This document shows, in pieces, positions 1 to 6,638 of a stretch of DNA of 28,838 nucleotides. Position numbers and translations under genes: made by a program. Below the pieces are notes generated by a model. It saw nothing but the letters and a program-made list of their open reading frames with translations. It made no database searches and was not told where the DNA came from. Each line of letters begins with the position of its first letter. Positions within the stretch are counted from its first letter, which is position 1. Origin of the DNA: SFLA01 sp045533895 (GTDB lineage Bacteria > Bacillota > Clostridia > Oscillospirales > CAG-382); assembly GCA_045533895.1 (NCBI GenBank), contig JAZSIT010000105.1, positions 1 to 28,838 on the forward strand, in the 5' to 3' direction.

Positions 1-67
1 AGCATATCTCCGCCTTGGGAATATCGTCCCAGACGACTTCGTTAGTGCGTTTGATAATATATTGCAT
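1..67 (-). CDS. 5' end of a cut-off gene, possibly CBM9-like protein
   Basis: The minus strand reads ATG at 67-65 and stays open to the window edge, giving 22 residues that begin MQYIIKRTNEVVWDDIPKAE. An AGAGG ribosome binding site lies about 10 bases upstream. The upstream gene on the same strand ends at 89, 21 bases away, so the two are probably co-transcribed. The opening (YIIKRT, then W-x-x-IPKAEI) resembles the start of Firmicutes carbohydrate-binding family 9-like proteins. That family call is only a suggestion from a short fragment. Confidence 0.5.
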   Translation of the reverse strand, partial: MQYIIKRTNEVVWDDIPKAEIC

Positions 68-88
68 AGTCTTAATTCCTCTGTGTCA

Positions 89-469
89 TCAGTCGTCGTT
101 TTCGTCGTATTCTTCTTCAACTTCGATTATTTCTTCAAAGTCTGCGCTTCTGCGGCGTAAAAAGCCCGCAAGTACCAGCGCAAGCACCATAAAAGCAAGC
201 AAAGCAACTATAAGCACCGCTCCCCAAAGAGAAGGCTCTGCAAGAAATCCTTTAAGCCCGTCATAAACCAGATATCCGGCAGGAACAAGTGCAAAAACAA
301 TAGCTGTAACCGCAATAAGCGTATAACACAATATGCGCATAAGACGGTAATCGTTCATCATTTTGCTTATCATATTGCTCTGCTTAACGATGAGTGAGTT
401 CTGCCTTTTTATAAGCTTTTTCATTTCCAAAAGTACATAATCGTTTTGATTATTGTTTTGATTTTCCAT
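89..469 (-). CDS. Small two-helix membrane protein of unknown function
   Basis: This 126-residue protein starts MENQNNNQN. I chose the ATG at 469 rather than the earlier one at 526 because GGAGG sits seven bases upstream and the promoter -10 lies inside the longer version. An Asn/Gln-rich N-terminus and a basic amphipathic stretch (about residues 15-40) precede two hydrophobic segments at roughly 45-70 and 77-103. A short RRR motif follows, then an acidic tail rich in Glu and Asp. I recognise no family or catalytic motif. It has its own sigma-A-type promoter, divergent from the recombinase operon, and is followed by the cut-off gene at the window start. Confidence 0.7.
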   Translation of the reverse strand: MENQNNNQNDYVLLEMKKLIKRQNSLIVKQSNMISKMMNDYRLMRILCYTLIAVTAIVFALVPAGYLVYDGLKGFLAEPSLWGAVLIVALLAFMVLALVLAGFLRRRSADFEEIIEVEEEYDENDD

Positions 470-497
470 TACTTTACCTCCGGATACATTTTTAGTA

Positions 498-526
498 AAT
501 ATATCACATCTTAAAATGATTGTCAA
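498..526 (-). promoter_or_regulatory. Sigma-A-type promoter, minus strand
   Basis: Read on the minus strand: TTGACA (526-521), a 17-base spacer, then TATATT (503-498). The -35 box is consensus. It lies about 30 bases upstream of the start codon at 469. Confidence 0.7.
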
Positions 527-544
527 TCAAAAACAAAAAAACTG

Positions 545-573
545 TTGAAAATCCGACCCAAAAAGGTTATAAT
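545..573 (+). promoter_or_regulatory. Sigma-A-type promoter of the xer-thioesterase-smpB operon
   Basis: TTGAAA at 545-550, a 17-base spacer and TATAAT at 568-573. It lies directly upstream of the recombinase gene and back to back with the minus-strand promoter at 498-526. Confidence 0.75.
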
Positions 574-593
574 TATGAAGAGGTGAAGCTGCG

Positions 594-1577
594 ATGTATG
601 ATGAAGCGCCCGAGATAGTACGGTCCTTCCTTTCGTATAAACTGAATATTCAAAACAGATCTCCCCTTACGGTTTCGGAATATTGGCTGGACTTGCGTAA
701 TTTCTTCCGTTTTCTGTATTCATCGCGCGGAGATACCGTTGAAACCGATTTTGAGAAAATAGATATTTCCGATGTCGATCTTTCATACGTTGAGTCGGTT
801 TCTACCGCAGATATTTACGATTATCTGCTTTGGCTTGCCGAGCGGAATGTAAAAGCGGTTTCCCGCGCAAGAAAACTGTCTGCAGTGCGTGCTTTTTTTA
901 AGTATCACGCTTCGAAAACTCATTTGATTAAAACTGACCCCTCCGAGCATATTGACTCCCCTTCCGTCAAGCGAAGATTACCTAAGTATCTGTCTTTGGA
1001 GGAAGCGGGTGAGCTACTTGATTCTGTCGATATGACAGACCCAAACGGTGAGCGTGATTATTGTATTCTTACGTTATTTCTCAACTGTGGAATGCGTCTT
1101 TCAGAACTGGTGGGAATAAACCTTTCTGACCTTTCCCACGATCTTTCAAGGCTTACTGTTACCGGTAAAGGAAGTAAACAACGCACTATTTATCTGAACG
1201 AAGCTTGCAGAGACGCTTTACGTACATATATCGACGTGCGCGGTAGGAATGCTACTGCTCACGGCGGCATTATTAAAGACAAAAACGCACTGTTTTTGAG
1301 CAACAGAAACACACGAATTTCCAACAAAACGGTGCAGTGGACAGTAAATAAATATATAGATAAATGCGGTTTGGGCGGTAAGGGATATTCAGTGCATAAG
1401 CTTCGTCATACCGCGGCAACGCTTATGTATGAGCAAGGCGGAGTGGATGTGAGGGTATTGAAGGATATTCTCGGGCACGAGCAGTTAAATACCACACAGA
1501 TATACACCCACGTTTCCGATAAACAAATTGAGCAGGCAATGGAGAGAAATCCTCTTGCCAAGAAAAGGAAAAGCTAA
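594..1577 (+). CDS. Tyrosine recombinase of the XerC/XerD family
   Basis: Site-specific DNA recombinase, 327 residues, slightly longer than the usual ~300 of Xer proteins. The N-terminal half (about 1-115) is the SAM-like core-binding domain. The catalytic domain has all expected residues: Arg168 (NCGMRLSEL), Lys192 (GKGSKQR), the HKLR box at His268-Arg271, His295 (LGHEQ) and nucleophile Tyr304 (IYTHVS). Such enzymes resolve chromosome dimers at dif sites. The operon with a lipid-metabolism gene and smpB, with no excisionase, phage genes or att sites beside it, favours a housekeeping Xer over an integrase. XerC and XerD cannot be told apart here. GAGGTG precedes the start; the stop codon TAA overlaps the next ATG (TAATG). 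Confidence 0.9.
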   Translation: MYDEAPEIVRSFLSYKLNIQNRSPLTVSEYWLDLRNFFRFLYSSRGDTVETDFEKIDISDVDLSYVESVSTADIYDYLLWLAERNVKAVSRARKLSAVRAFFKYHASKTHLIKTDPSEHIDSPSVKRRLPKYLSLEEAGELLDSVDMTDPNGERDYCILTLFLNCGMRLSELVGINLSDLSHDLSRLTVTGKGSKQRTIYLNEACRDALRTYIDVRGRNATAHGGIIKDKNALFLSNRNTRISNKTVQWTVNKYIDKCGLGGKGYSVHKLRHTAATLMYEQGGVDVRVLKDILGHEQLNTTQIYTHVSDKQIEQAMERNPLAKKRKS

Positions 1578-2308
1578 TGTTAGTTAAAAAGATTACCGTC
1601 GAAAATGAAAGATGTAATGCCGATGGTAGGCTCAAACTCTCCGGATTGCAGCGTTATATGCAGGACTGTGCGGGAGAGGATTTTGACACATACGGCACAA
1701 CGGGCGATGAGATGCGAAAAAACGGCATGGCGTTCGTTTTAACGCGCATCAGCATGGATATAATACTGGATATGTACGCCGGCGATAATATTGAGATTTT
1801 GACTGTTCACGACCATATCGAGGGCGTATGTATGATACGCGAATATGTTGTGGTTTCCCAAAGAGGATTTTGCTGCAGAGCGACCACTGTTTGGATAATT
1901 CTCAACTTAAACAACCGCCGTATACTTCGTCCCACAGCTATTGAGCATTATCCGCCTTCTGTGTATATGTTTAAGCAGCAAGTGGATGCGGAAAAACGTA
2001 TTTTTGCCAAAGACGAAATTACGTCTCCTGCAGGCGAAATATTAATTACAAAAGATTATATTGATGAAAACGGACACGTTAACAACACTTATTATCAGGA
2101 TTTTGTAGCAAAAGCCGTTGAGGGCAGATATTGTGGCAAAAAAATCACACACGTTCAGATATCATATGTTCACGAGGCGTTTGAAGGAGCATTGTTAAAC
2201 CTTAGCGGTATCTTTGAAGAAAATATCGCACGTGTCCGCGCTGAAAACGGTGATACATGCTGTTTTGAGGCAATTGTTAGGTTTACGGAGAAGGAAAATG
2301 GAAAATAA
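1577..2308 (+). CDS. Acyl-ACP thioesterase (FatA/FatB-type hotdog protein)
   Basis: A 243-residue cytoplasmic protein that should hydrolyse acyl-acyl carrier protein to free fatty acid and ACP. It has the two-hotdog layout of the bacterial acyl-ACP thioesterase family: a first hotdog at about 1-135 beginning VKKITV and containing LQRYMQDCAGE, and a second at about 145-240 containing DENGHVNNTYY, the typical Asp/Asn/His active-site segment. Length matches the bacterial family. Translation is coupled to the upstream recombinase by a one-base overlap, and its 3' end overlaps the smpB start by 11 bases. The substrate chain length cannot be read from the sequence. Confidence 0.88.
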   Translation: MLVKKITVENERCNADGRLKLSGLQRYMQDCAGEDFDTYGTTGDEMRKNGMAFVLTRISMDIILDMYAGDNIEILTVHDHIEGVCMIREYVVVSQRGFCCRATTVWIILNLNNRRILRPTAIEHYPPSVYMFKQQVDAEKRIFAKDEITSPAGEILITKDYIDENGHVNNTYYQDFVAKAVEGRYCGKKITHVQISYVHEAFEGALLNLSGIFEENIARVRAENGDTCCFEAIVRFTEKENGK

Positions 2309-2759
2309 CGCTAAAAGACTTATTGCGGCAAATAAAAAAGCATACCACGATTATTTTGTGGACGAAACTTTTGAGGCAGGTATCGAACTGTGCGGTACGG
2401 AGGTAAAATCTCTGCGCAACGGCGCGGTGAATATGAAGGACAGTTTTTGTATCATAAAGGACGGCGAGATTGTTGTTCACGGCATGCATATAAGTCCATA
2501 TGAAAAAGGCAATATTTTTAACCGCCAGCCCTACAGAGACAGAAAGCTGCTTATGCATAAAAAAGAGATATTGCGGCTGTTCGGTCAAGTCGGTCAAAAG
2601 GGATATTCTGTCATTCCCCTTTCAATGTATTTCAGAGGAAAGTGGGTAAAGGTTGAAATCGGTCTGTGCAGAGGCAAAAAGCTTTACGACAAGCGCGAGA
2701 CCGAGGCGAAAAAGACCGCCCAGCGTGATATGGACAGAGCATCCGTTAACAGGTCTTGA
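2298..2759 (+). CDS. smpB: SsrA-binding protein SmpB
   Basis: SmpB binds the tRNA-like domain of tmRNA and brings it to stalled ribosomes in trans-translation. The 153-residue protein begins MENNAKRLIAANKKAYHDY. Family hallmarks are GTEVKSLRNGAVNMKD in the OB-fold, and CRGKKLYDKRETEAKK at the C-terminal tail that occupies the empty mRNA channel. The start at 2298 is preferred to an upstream in-frame ATG at 2214 because it follows AAGGA spacing, matches the family N-terminus and avoids a spurious 28-residue extension. The gene overlaps the thioesterase by 11 bases and its stop codon lies inside the ssrA -35 box, so partner protein and RNA are adjacent. Confidence 0.97.
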   Translation: MENNAKRLIAANKKAYHDYFVDETFEAGIELCGTEVKSLRNGAVNMKDSFCIIKDGEIVVHGMHISPYEKGNIFNRQPYRDRKLLMHKKEILRLFGQVGQKGYSVIPLSMYFRGKWVKVEIGLCRGKKLYDKRETEAKKTAQRDMDRASVNRS

Positions 2760-2784
2760 AAAAATTAAATTACTGTGCTATAAT
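2756..2784 (+). promoter_or_regulatory. Sigma-A-type promoter of ssrA
   Basis: TTGAAA at 2756-2761, a 17-base spacer and consensus TATAAT at 2779-2784. The -35 box overlaps the smpB stop codon (2757-2759). Transcription would start near 2791, about 10 bases before the mature tmRNA 5' end. Confidence 0.8.
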
Positions 2785-2801
2785 ATGTGGCGGCAAATTA
2801 C

Positions 2802-3152
2802 GGGGGCGTAAAGGTTTCGACGGGGATCTTGAGGCTTTGTAAGCGAGCAGAAGCGTGCGACTTCTATAAAACGCATACTTTTAAAATTAAACGCTAACAA
2901 TAATTTAGCTCTCGCTGCCTAATTAATGGCGGCCGTCATACCGGAGAGGACTGCGGCTCCGGTCATGGCGTCACTTAGCAGTGCACATGAATACGGTCAA
3001 GCTTTGCCCCGTGTCAGGTATTAATGAAGCTACCGTTTCTTTCAGCGCGCCGGTTCGCGGTTAGAAACGGGAAATCAATAAGCCGGATACGCTCGTAGAA
3101 AGCGGAGCGGATGGGTTTTCGGACAGGGGTTCGATTCCCCTCGCCTCCACCA
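2802..3152 (+). ncRNA. ssrA: Transfer-messenger RNA (tmRNA, 10Sa RNA)
   Basis: About 351 nt, one-piece tmRNA. The 5' end GGGGGCG pairs with CGCCTCC near the 3' end in a seven-base-pair acceptor stem (one G-U pair), followed by discriminator A and an encoded CCA at 3150-3152. The 5' side has the hallmark GTAAAGGTTTCGACGGGG. The T-arm AGGGG/TTCGATT/CCCCT is intact. The internal reading frame at 2895-2924 ends in ALAA and a stop codon followed by a second in-frame TAA (TAATTAA). tmRNA rescues stalled ribosomes and tags the nascent chain for proteolysis, acting with the SmpB encoded just upstream. It has its own promoter and an intrinsic terminator. Confidence 0.97.
2895..2924 (+). other. tmRNA proteolysis-tag reading frame (ANNNLALAA)
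   Basis: GCT AAC AAT AAT TTA GCT CTC GCT GCC TAA encodes ANNNLALAA and stop. The ALAA end is the standard ClpXP/ClpAP degron. The frame remains open upstream, so the resume codon is inferred from the usual Ala resume codon and typical tag length; a slightly longer tag cannot be excluded. Confidence 0.8.
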
Positions 3153-3157
3153 AACAG

Positions 3158-3187
3158 AAAAAGGCACCTCTTGCAGGTGCTTTTTGT
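3158..3187 (+). terminator. Intrinsic terminator of ssrA
   Basis: Perfect stem GCACCT (3164-3169) / AGGTGC (3175-3180) with a 5-base loop, extended by flanking A/T pairs and followed by TTTTT. It begins a few bases after the tmRNA CCA end. Confidence 0.85.
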
Positions 3188-3195
3188 TGTTTATG

Positions 3196-3300
3196 AGAAG
3201 ATTGGGAATCGAACGGGTTGGTATTGAATGACAGCTCGGTGAGCTGTCAGACCCAACCCTGACCAAGCCCGCAGGCGAGAACGATTCCTCTCGCCTCCAC
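3196..3300. repeat. Palindromic element containing a copy of the tmRNA 3' end
   Basis: GGAATCG (3205-3211) is complementary to CGATTCC (3282-3288), with GAGA/TCTC outside it. Inside are GGGTTGG (3215-3221) / CCAACCC (3253-3259) and a perfect 8-bp hairpin TGACAGCT (3229-3236) / AGCTGTCA (3242-3249). GGCGAGA (3274-3280) / TCTCGCC (3289-3295) could form a competing hairpin. Bases 3282-3300 repeat 19 bases of the tmRNA T-arm/acceptor end with one mismatch, and 3204-3214 is an exact inverted copy of tmRNA 3129-3139. It may be a small mobile palindromic repeat or an attachment-site relic. No protein is encoded. Confidence 0.6.
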
Positions 3301-3303
3301 AAA

Positions 3304-3330
3304 AACGGCACTTCGGAGTCGTTCTTTTTT
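3304..3330 (+). terminator. Second terminator-like hairpin with UUCG loop
   Basis: Stem AACGGCAC (3304-3311) / GAGTCGTT (3316-3323), closed by a C(TTCG)G tetraloop with one A-A mismatch and one G-T pair, followed by CTTTTTT. It follows the palindromic element as the ssrA terminator follows tmRNA. Confidence 0.65.
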
Positions 3331-3478
3331 ATCCAAGACGACGAAATGAGCTTAGTATGGCACCGCGTGCTCTGACGCGCATGGATTCATTCCGTAAACT
3401 TGATTCAACAAACAATACAGCAGTGTTATGATACAATATTTTGATTTTGCAATAGTTGCAATATATCTACTTTTTCTG
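3331..3478. other. Non-coding stretch, nothing recognised
   Basis: This is the middle of the gene-free region between ssrA (ending 3152) and the zinc-ribbon gene (starting 3545). Apart from the repeat and hairpins at 3158-3330 and the promoter at 3479-3507, I see only AT-rich sequence and a weak 5-bp hairpin near 3364-3380. No RNA gene or coding sequence is supported. Confidence 0.5.
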
Positions 3479-3507
3479 TTGTATTTCTACACAGTATATG
3501 ATAGAAT
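3479..3507 (+). promoter_or_regulatory. Sigma-A-type promoter of the zinc-ribbon gene
   Basis: TTGTAT at 3479-3484, a 17-base spacer and TAGAAT at 3502-3507. It lies about 38 bases before the chosen start codon. Confidence 0.55.
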
Positions 3508-3544
3508 TAATTAAGTAAATTTGTTGTCAAAGGAGATGACATCC

Positions 3545-3817
3545 TTGAAAATTCACGGTGTTAAAAGATTTAATAATGATATATTCTTTACTCGTTTCAA
3601 AAAACACTATTGCCCCGAGTGCGGCGAATTATTAAATACAATAAAAATGTCAAAGGTTGTTAATTCCGCTTCTCCGGAAGCAAAAAAATTTGATTTTTCA
3701 AACGGCGATGTATTTCTGGTAGGTAACATAAAATTTATTTGGCTTGATTTTGAGTGTAAAAATTGCGATAAAGTGTATTCAGTAAATATGATTAGAGAAT
3801 TTGAAAAACTAAATTGA
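3545..3817 (+). CDS. Small zinc-ribbon protein of unknown function
   Basis: A 90-residue protein starting LKIHGVKRF (TTG start read as Met). I chose TTG at 3545 because AAAGGAG ends nine bases upstream. The in-frame ATG at 3536 sits directly against that site, and the TTG at 3521 lies before it. CPEC and CKNC pairs about 40 residues apart should bind one zinc ion. The remainder is mixed aromatic and charged, with no membrane segment or signal peptide. It has its own promoter and a hairpin terminator, so it is probably monocistronic. I do not recognise a named family; the call rests on the two cysteine pairs. Confidence 0.65.
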   Translation: MKIHGVKRFNNDIFFTRFKKHYCPECGELLNTIKMSKVVNSASPEAKKFDFSNGDVFLVGNIKFIWLDFECKNCDKVYSVNMIREFEKLN

Positions 3818-3822
3818 ATCTT

Positions 3823-3846
3823 AAAGCGCTCATTTTGAGCGCTTTT
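3823..3846. terminator. Bidirectional intrinsic terminator
   Basis: AAAGCGCTC (3823-3831) / GAGCGCTTT (3837-3845), a 9-bp perfect stem with a 5-base loop. T-runs occur on the plus strand and A-runs on the opposite flank. It lies between two convergent genes and can serve both. Confidence 0.85.
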
Positions 3847-4154
3847 CATTCTATAAGGCCGGCTGCTCTTGAACGTGAAAGGGATTTTTCTATAGATTCT
3901 TCCAATTCATGTTCTACATTGTAGTACTTAGCAATTTTAAACAATTCAGTGACAGCTTGACGAATTTCGTTTGCAAGATCTTCTTTCCTGGGTTCTCCGT
4001 GCTTCATTCGCTTTATTCCGGAGTCTTCCCACAGATTAACTTCAGAGGCTACTTCGCCGCACTCTTCAAGCAGCCTGGTAAGCATTTGATACGGCTCTAC
4101 ACCTCGCGGAAATTTCTTGTTTGACGCCTCAACCAATTTATAAAAACGTTCCAT
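3846..4154 (-). CDS. MazG-like nucleotide pyrophosphohydrolase
   Basis: A 102-residue all-alpha protein of the MazG-like NTP pyrophosphohydrolase group, which hydrolyses nucleoside triphosphates to monophosphate and pyrophosphate, often to clear damaged or surplus nucleotides. The metal-binding signature is EECGEVASEV (about residues 30-39) in the first helix, followed by DLANEIRQAVTELFKIAKYY (about 59-78), which supplies the second acidic pair. Its size fits single-domain members. AAAGGGA lies upstream of ATG 4154 and a near-consensus promoter lies further upstream. It converges on the zinc-ribbon gene. The substrate cannot be inferred. Confidence 0.8.
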   Translation of the reverse strand: MERFYKLVEASNKKFPRGVEPYQMLTRLLEECGEVASEVNLWEDSGIKRMKHGEPRKEDLANEIRQAVTELFKIAKYYNVEHELEESIEKSLSRSRAAGLIE

Positions 4155-4183
4155 AATATAATCCCTTTACTTCGATTTACCAT

Positions 4184-4212
4184 ATTATAATATCAAACTC
4201 AGCATTAGTCAA
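4184..4212 (-). promoter_or_regulatory. Sigma-A-type promoter, minus strand
   Basis: On the minus strand: TTGACT (4212-4207), a 17-base spacer, then TATAAT (4189-4184). It drives the MazG-like gene, whose start is 30 bases downstream. Confidence 0.8.
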
Positions 4213-4247
4213 TTATATATATGGAAATTGTTTAGCTTTTCAATGTC

Positions 4248-4276
4248 TTGACGGATATCAAACGTTGTGGTAAAAT
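4248..4276 (+). promoter_or_regulatory. Sigma-A-type promoter of the redox operon
   Basis: TTGACG at 4248-4253, a 17-base spacer and TAAAAT at 4271-4276. It precedes the membrane-protein gene at 4310 and probably also transcribes the polyferredoxin gene. Confidence 0.7.
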
Positions 4277-4309
4277 GTTATGATAAAATGAAAGGATGGC
4301 GCTCTTTCA

Positions 4310-5062
4310 ATGGAAAACAAAACGTTGCGTATTATAAATGCCATTATAAAGTGGCTGACTGCAACTGTGATTATTATTACTCTGTCTGTCACCTCCGTTA
4401 AATGCTTAAATATATATTCCGGCGGAAACGGTATTTATTCAAGAGATGCAGTTGCTTCCGCAGTATCCGATATATCCCCTTTACTGTATTTATGCGGTAT
4501 AATTATTATTGGCGGTTTTGTAGTAAGCTTTTTTGCTCCTGCAGACAAAAAGAAGTTTTTGCGTGTTGATTCCTACGTGCTTATGTCCTACAAAAGCAGA
4601 TACGCTCTGAATGATATAAAAGCCAAGCGGGAAGAAAAACTTCGCTGTATTCTCAAAACCCTTTTTTCGGTTTTATCTTTTGGAATTTTAATTTTCCCGC
4701 TTATATATCTTTTAGAAAAAGACAATTTTACTGTCGAAAACCTTAATTCGGATATTATTTCTGCTGTTATCGCTGTTTTTGTTCCGACTGCAGTGGTGTT
4801 TGCTCTGTTTCTAATCTGTGTATACCTTTGCAACGCAAGCATAAAACGTGAAATAAATATTTATAAAAATGCCGTTGCCGCCAATGAAGCAAGGAAAATT
4901 GAAAACAGCGAAAGAAGAAAATCAAACCTTTTAGTCTATGTTCGTATCGGCTTAATATCAATCGCGGTCGTTCTTATCGTGCTCGGTATTTTTAACGACG
5001 GAATTGGTGACGTATACGGAAAAGCTGTTCGTATATGCACCGAATGTATAGGATTGGGGTGA
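4310..5062 (+). CDS. Five-helix membrane protein with CD1871A-like CxxC tail
   Basis: A 250-residue membrane protein with hydrophobic segments at about 14-33, 56-76, 117-135, 148-174 and 208-228. The Lys/Arg-rich loops 77-116 and 175-207 should be cytoplasmic, placing the C-terminus outside. The end, YGKAVRICTECIGLG, closely resembles the conserved end of small CD1871A-family CXXC proteins of Clostridia (C243-x-x-C246). The preceding helix plus tail spans most of such a protein, so this looks like four extra helices fused to a CD1871A-like unit. The polyferredoxin-thioredoxin gene starts 7 bases after its stop, suggesting thiol or electron transfer. That role is inference. The AAGGA site is 13-14 bases from the ATG, rather far. 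Confidence 0.65.
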   Translation: MENKTLRIINAIIKWLTATVIIITLSVTSVKCLNIYSGGNGIYSRDAVASAVSDISPLLYLCGIIIIGGFVVSFFAPADKKKFLRVDSYVLMSYKSRYALNDIKAKREEKLRCILKTLFSVLSFGILIFPLIYLLEKDNFTVENLNSDIISAVIAVFVPTAVVFALFLICVYLCNASIKREINIYKNAVAANEARKIENSERRKSNLLVYVRIGLISIAVVLIVLGIFNDGIGDVYGKAVRICTECIGLG

Positions 5063-5069
5063 TTAGCAC

Positions 5070-6542
5070 ATGAGCAAATTCAAAAATAAACTCAAAAACC
5101 TTATTCCTACAAAACGCAGGATAATTCAGCTTTATGCCGCATTACTCACCAATGCAAATCTTAAAGGATTTGCTTCGGGAAAAATATATCAAGGCGGAGT
5201 AAAAAATATATGTGCGCCCGGGCTTAACTGCTATTCCTGTCCCGGAGCTTCTGCGGCGTGTCCGCTGGGCGCACTGCAAAACGCACTTGCCAATAGCGGA
5301 GCAAGACTTCCTTACTACGTTTTTGGAATTCTCGTGCTTTACGGTGTTATTTTCGGAAGATGGATTTGCGGATTTTTATGTCCTTTCGGACTTGTGCAAG
5401 ACCTTGTGTATAAAATTAAAACGCCAAAGATAGAAAAGAGCAAAACAACCCGTGTTCTCTCCTATTTCAAATATATTCTGCTGGCAGTATTCGTCTTTGC
5501 GATGCCTCTTATTTATGCTTTTAACGAGATGTCTTTGCCGCTTCCCGCATTTTGTAAATACATATGTCCTTCCGGCACTTTGCTGGGAGCCGGCGGATTA
5601 CTTTCCAATCCTCAAAACGACTATATGTTTTCAATGCTCGGACCGCTTTTTACCTGGAAATTCCTGCTTTTGGTGATATTTATTCTGGGAATGGTATTTA
5701 TGTACCGTTTCTTCTGCAGGTTTTTCTGTCCCCTTGGTGCTATATATGGATTATTTAACCGAATATCTCTTTTAGGTATGAAGGTTGATAACAACAAATG
5801 CACTCACTGCGGAATATGTGTAGATCGCTGCAAAATGGATATTAAAAAAGTAGCGGATCACGAATGCATTAGTTGCGGAGATTGCGTTGAAGCATGTCCC
5901 ACAAAAGCAATTTCGTATAAAGGACCTAAGATACTTCTTCCCGAAAACGAAATAAACCAAGATGAAAACGGAAAACCCAAACAGGTAAAAAAGAAAAAAG
6001 CGGCACGCATTGTTGTTGCTGTTTGTATGGCGGCACTTCTATTAGGTTCACTTGTATATTTCAATTTTATAAACAAAGACCCCAAAAATTACGGCAACGA
6101 GATCGGCGATATGTGCTACGAGTATGATCTTCCTATTTACGGCACTGACGAAACTTTTAATATTTCCGATAACAAAGGAAAAATTACCGTAATTAATTTC
6201 TGGGGAACCTGGTGCGGACCTTGCGTTGCGGAATTAAAAAGCGAATTCCCTTTAATCAACGAAAAATATAAAGACAAGGTTTCGGTAGTTACCGTACACA
6301 CCTATAACGAATACGGCGTAGACGTTGAATCATACATCGAATCCAACTTTGCAGATTTTGGATATATTTTCTGCCGTGACATTGAAGGTGATGAGTACTG
6401 TACAAAGCTTGGCGGAGGTCAAGCTTGGCCGCATACCGTTATTGTTGATAAAGATGGCATAATAATTGCTGTTATCCCCCGCGCCACCACTTATGAAGAA
6501 TTAAAGGAATATATTGACTCTGCACTCGAAAATGCAGATTAA
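5070..6542 (+). CDS. Membrane polyferredoxin fused to a TlpA-type thioredoxin domain
   Basis: A 490-residue fusion. The N-terminal part is a NapH/NosR/YccM-like membrane iron-sulfur module: Cys48, Cys54, Cys57 and Cys64 in an NCYSCPG-type cluster, then CGFLCPFG, CKYICPSG and CRFFCPLG motifs between membrane segments. Two classic 4Fe-4S clusters follow, at C244/C247/C250/C254 and C266/C269/C272/C276 (then P). After a basic stretch (KKKKAAR), a helix at about 311-333 should lead outside, where a TlpA-like domain has WGTWCGPC (C382, C385) and a proline in AWPHT. Proposed role: move electrons across the membrane to reduce extracytoplasmic thiols. Each domain is recognisable; the combined function is inference. 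The gene is 7 bases after the CxxC-tail gene. Confidence 0.85.
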   Translation: MSKFKNKLKNLIPTKRRIIQLYAALLTNANLKGFASGKIYQGGVKNICAPGLNCYSCPGASAACPLGALQNALANSGARLPYYVFGILVLYGVIFGRWICGFLCPFGLVQDLVYKIKTPKIEKSKTTRVLSYFKYILLAVFVFAMPLIYAFNEMSLPLPAFCKYICPSGTLLGAGGLLSNPQNDYMFSMLGPLFTWKFLLLVIFILGMVFMYRFFCRFFCPLGAIYGLFNRISLLGMKVDNNKCTHCGICVDRCKMDIKKVADHECISCGDCVEACPTKAISYKGPKILLPENEINQDENGKPKQVKKKKAARIVVAVCMAALLLGSLVYFNFINKDPKNYGNEIGDMCYEYDLPIYGTDETFNISDNKGKITVINFWGTWCGPCVAELKSEFPLINEKYKDKVSVVTVHTYNEYGVDVESYIESNFADFGYIFCRDIEGDEYCTKLGGGQAWPHTVIVDKDGIIIAVIPRATTYEELKEYIDSALENAD

Positions 6543-6557
6543 AATGTTATTTTTTTA

Positions 6558-6595
6558 TTGATTAATTTGTCAATTTATGTTATTCTATATTAGAT
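6558..6595 (+). promoter_or_regulatory. Possible weak promoter before the lipoprotein genes
   Basis: Two overlapping candidates with 17-base spacers: TTGATT (6558-6563) with TATTCT (6581-6586), and TTGTCA (6567-6572) with TTAGAT (6590-6595). Neither is strong. No terminator hairpin is visible after 6542, so read-through from the upstream promoter is also likely. Confidence 0.35.
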
Positions 6596-6638
6596 ATGAA
6601 TTGTTTTATACTTGTATTTTTATTTTAGGAGAAACCGT

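Noticed and set aside
594..1577. Tyrosine recombinase as evidence for an integrated phage or element
   Set aside because: It is in a tight operon with thioesterase and smpB, with no excisionase, phage genes or flanking att sites, so a housekeeping Xer protein fits better.
3075..3311. Minus-strand open frame of 78 codons containing RRGESNPCP
   Set aside because: It is the antisense translation of the tmRNA 3' end and the palindromic element. RGESNPCP-type peptides are a well-known artefact of tRNA/tmRNA T-arms, and there is no ribosome binding site.
6612..6638. Upstream start for the 929-residue lipoprotein
   Set aside because: It would add nine residues ahead of a good signal peptide, and AGGAG lies correctly spaced before the ATG at 6639.
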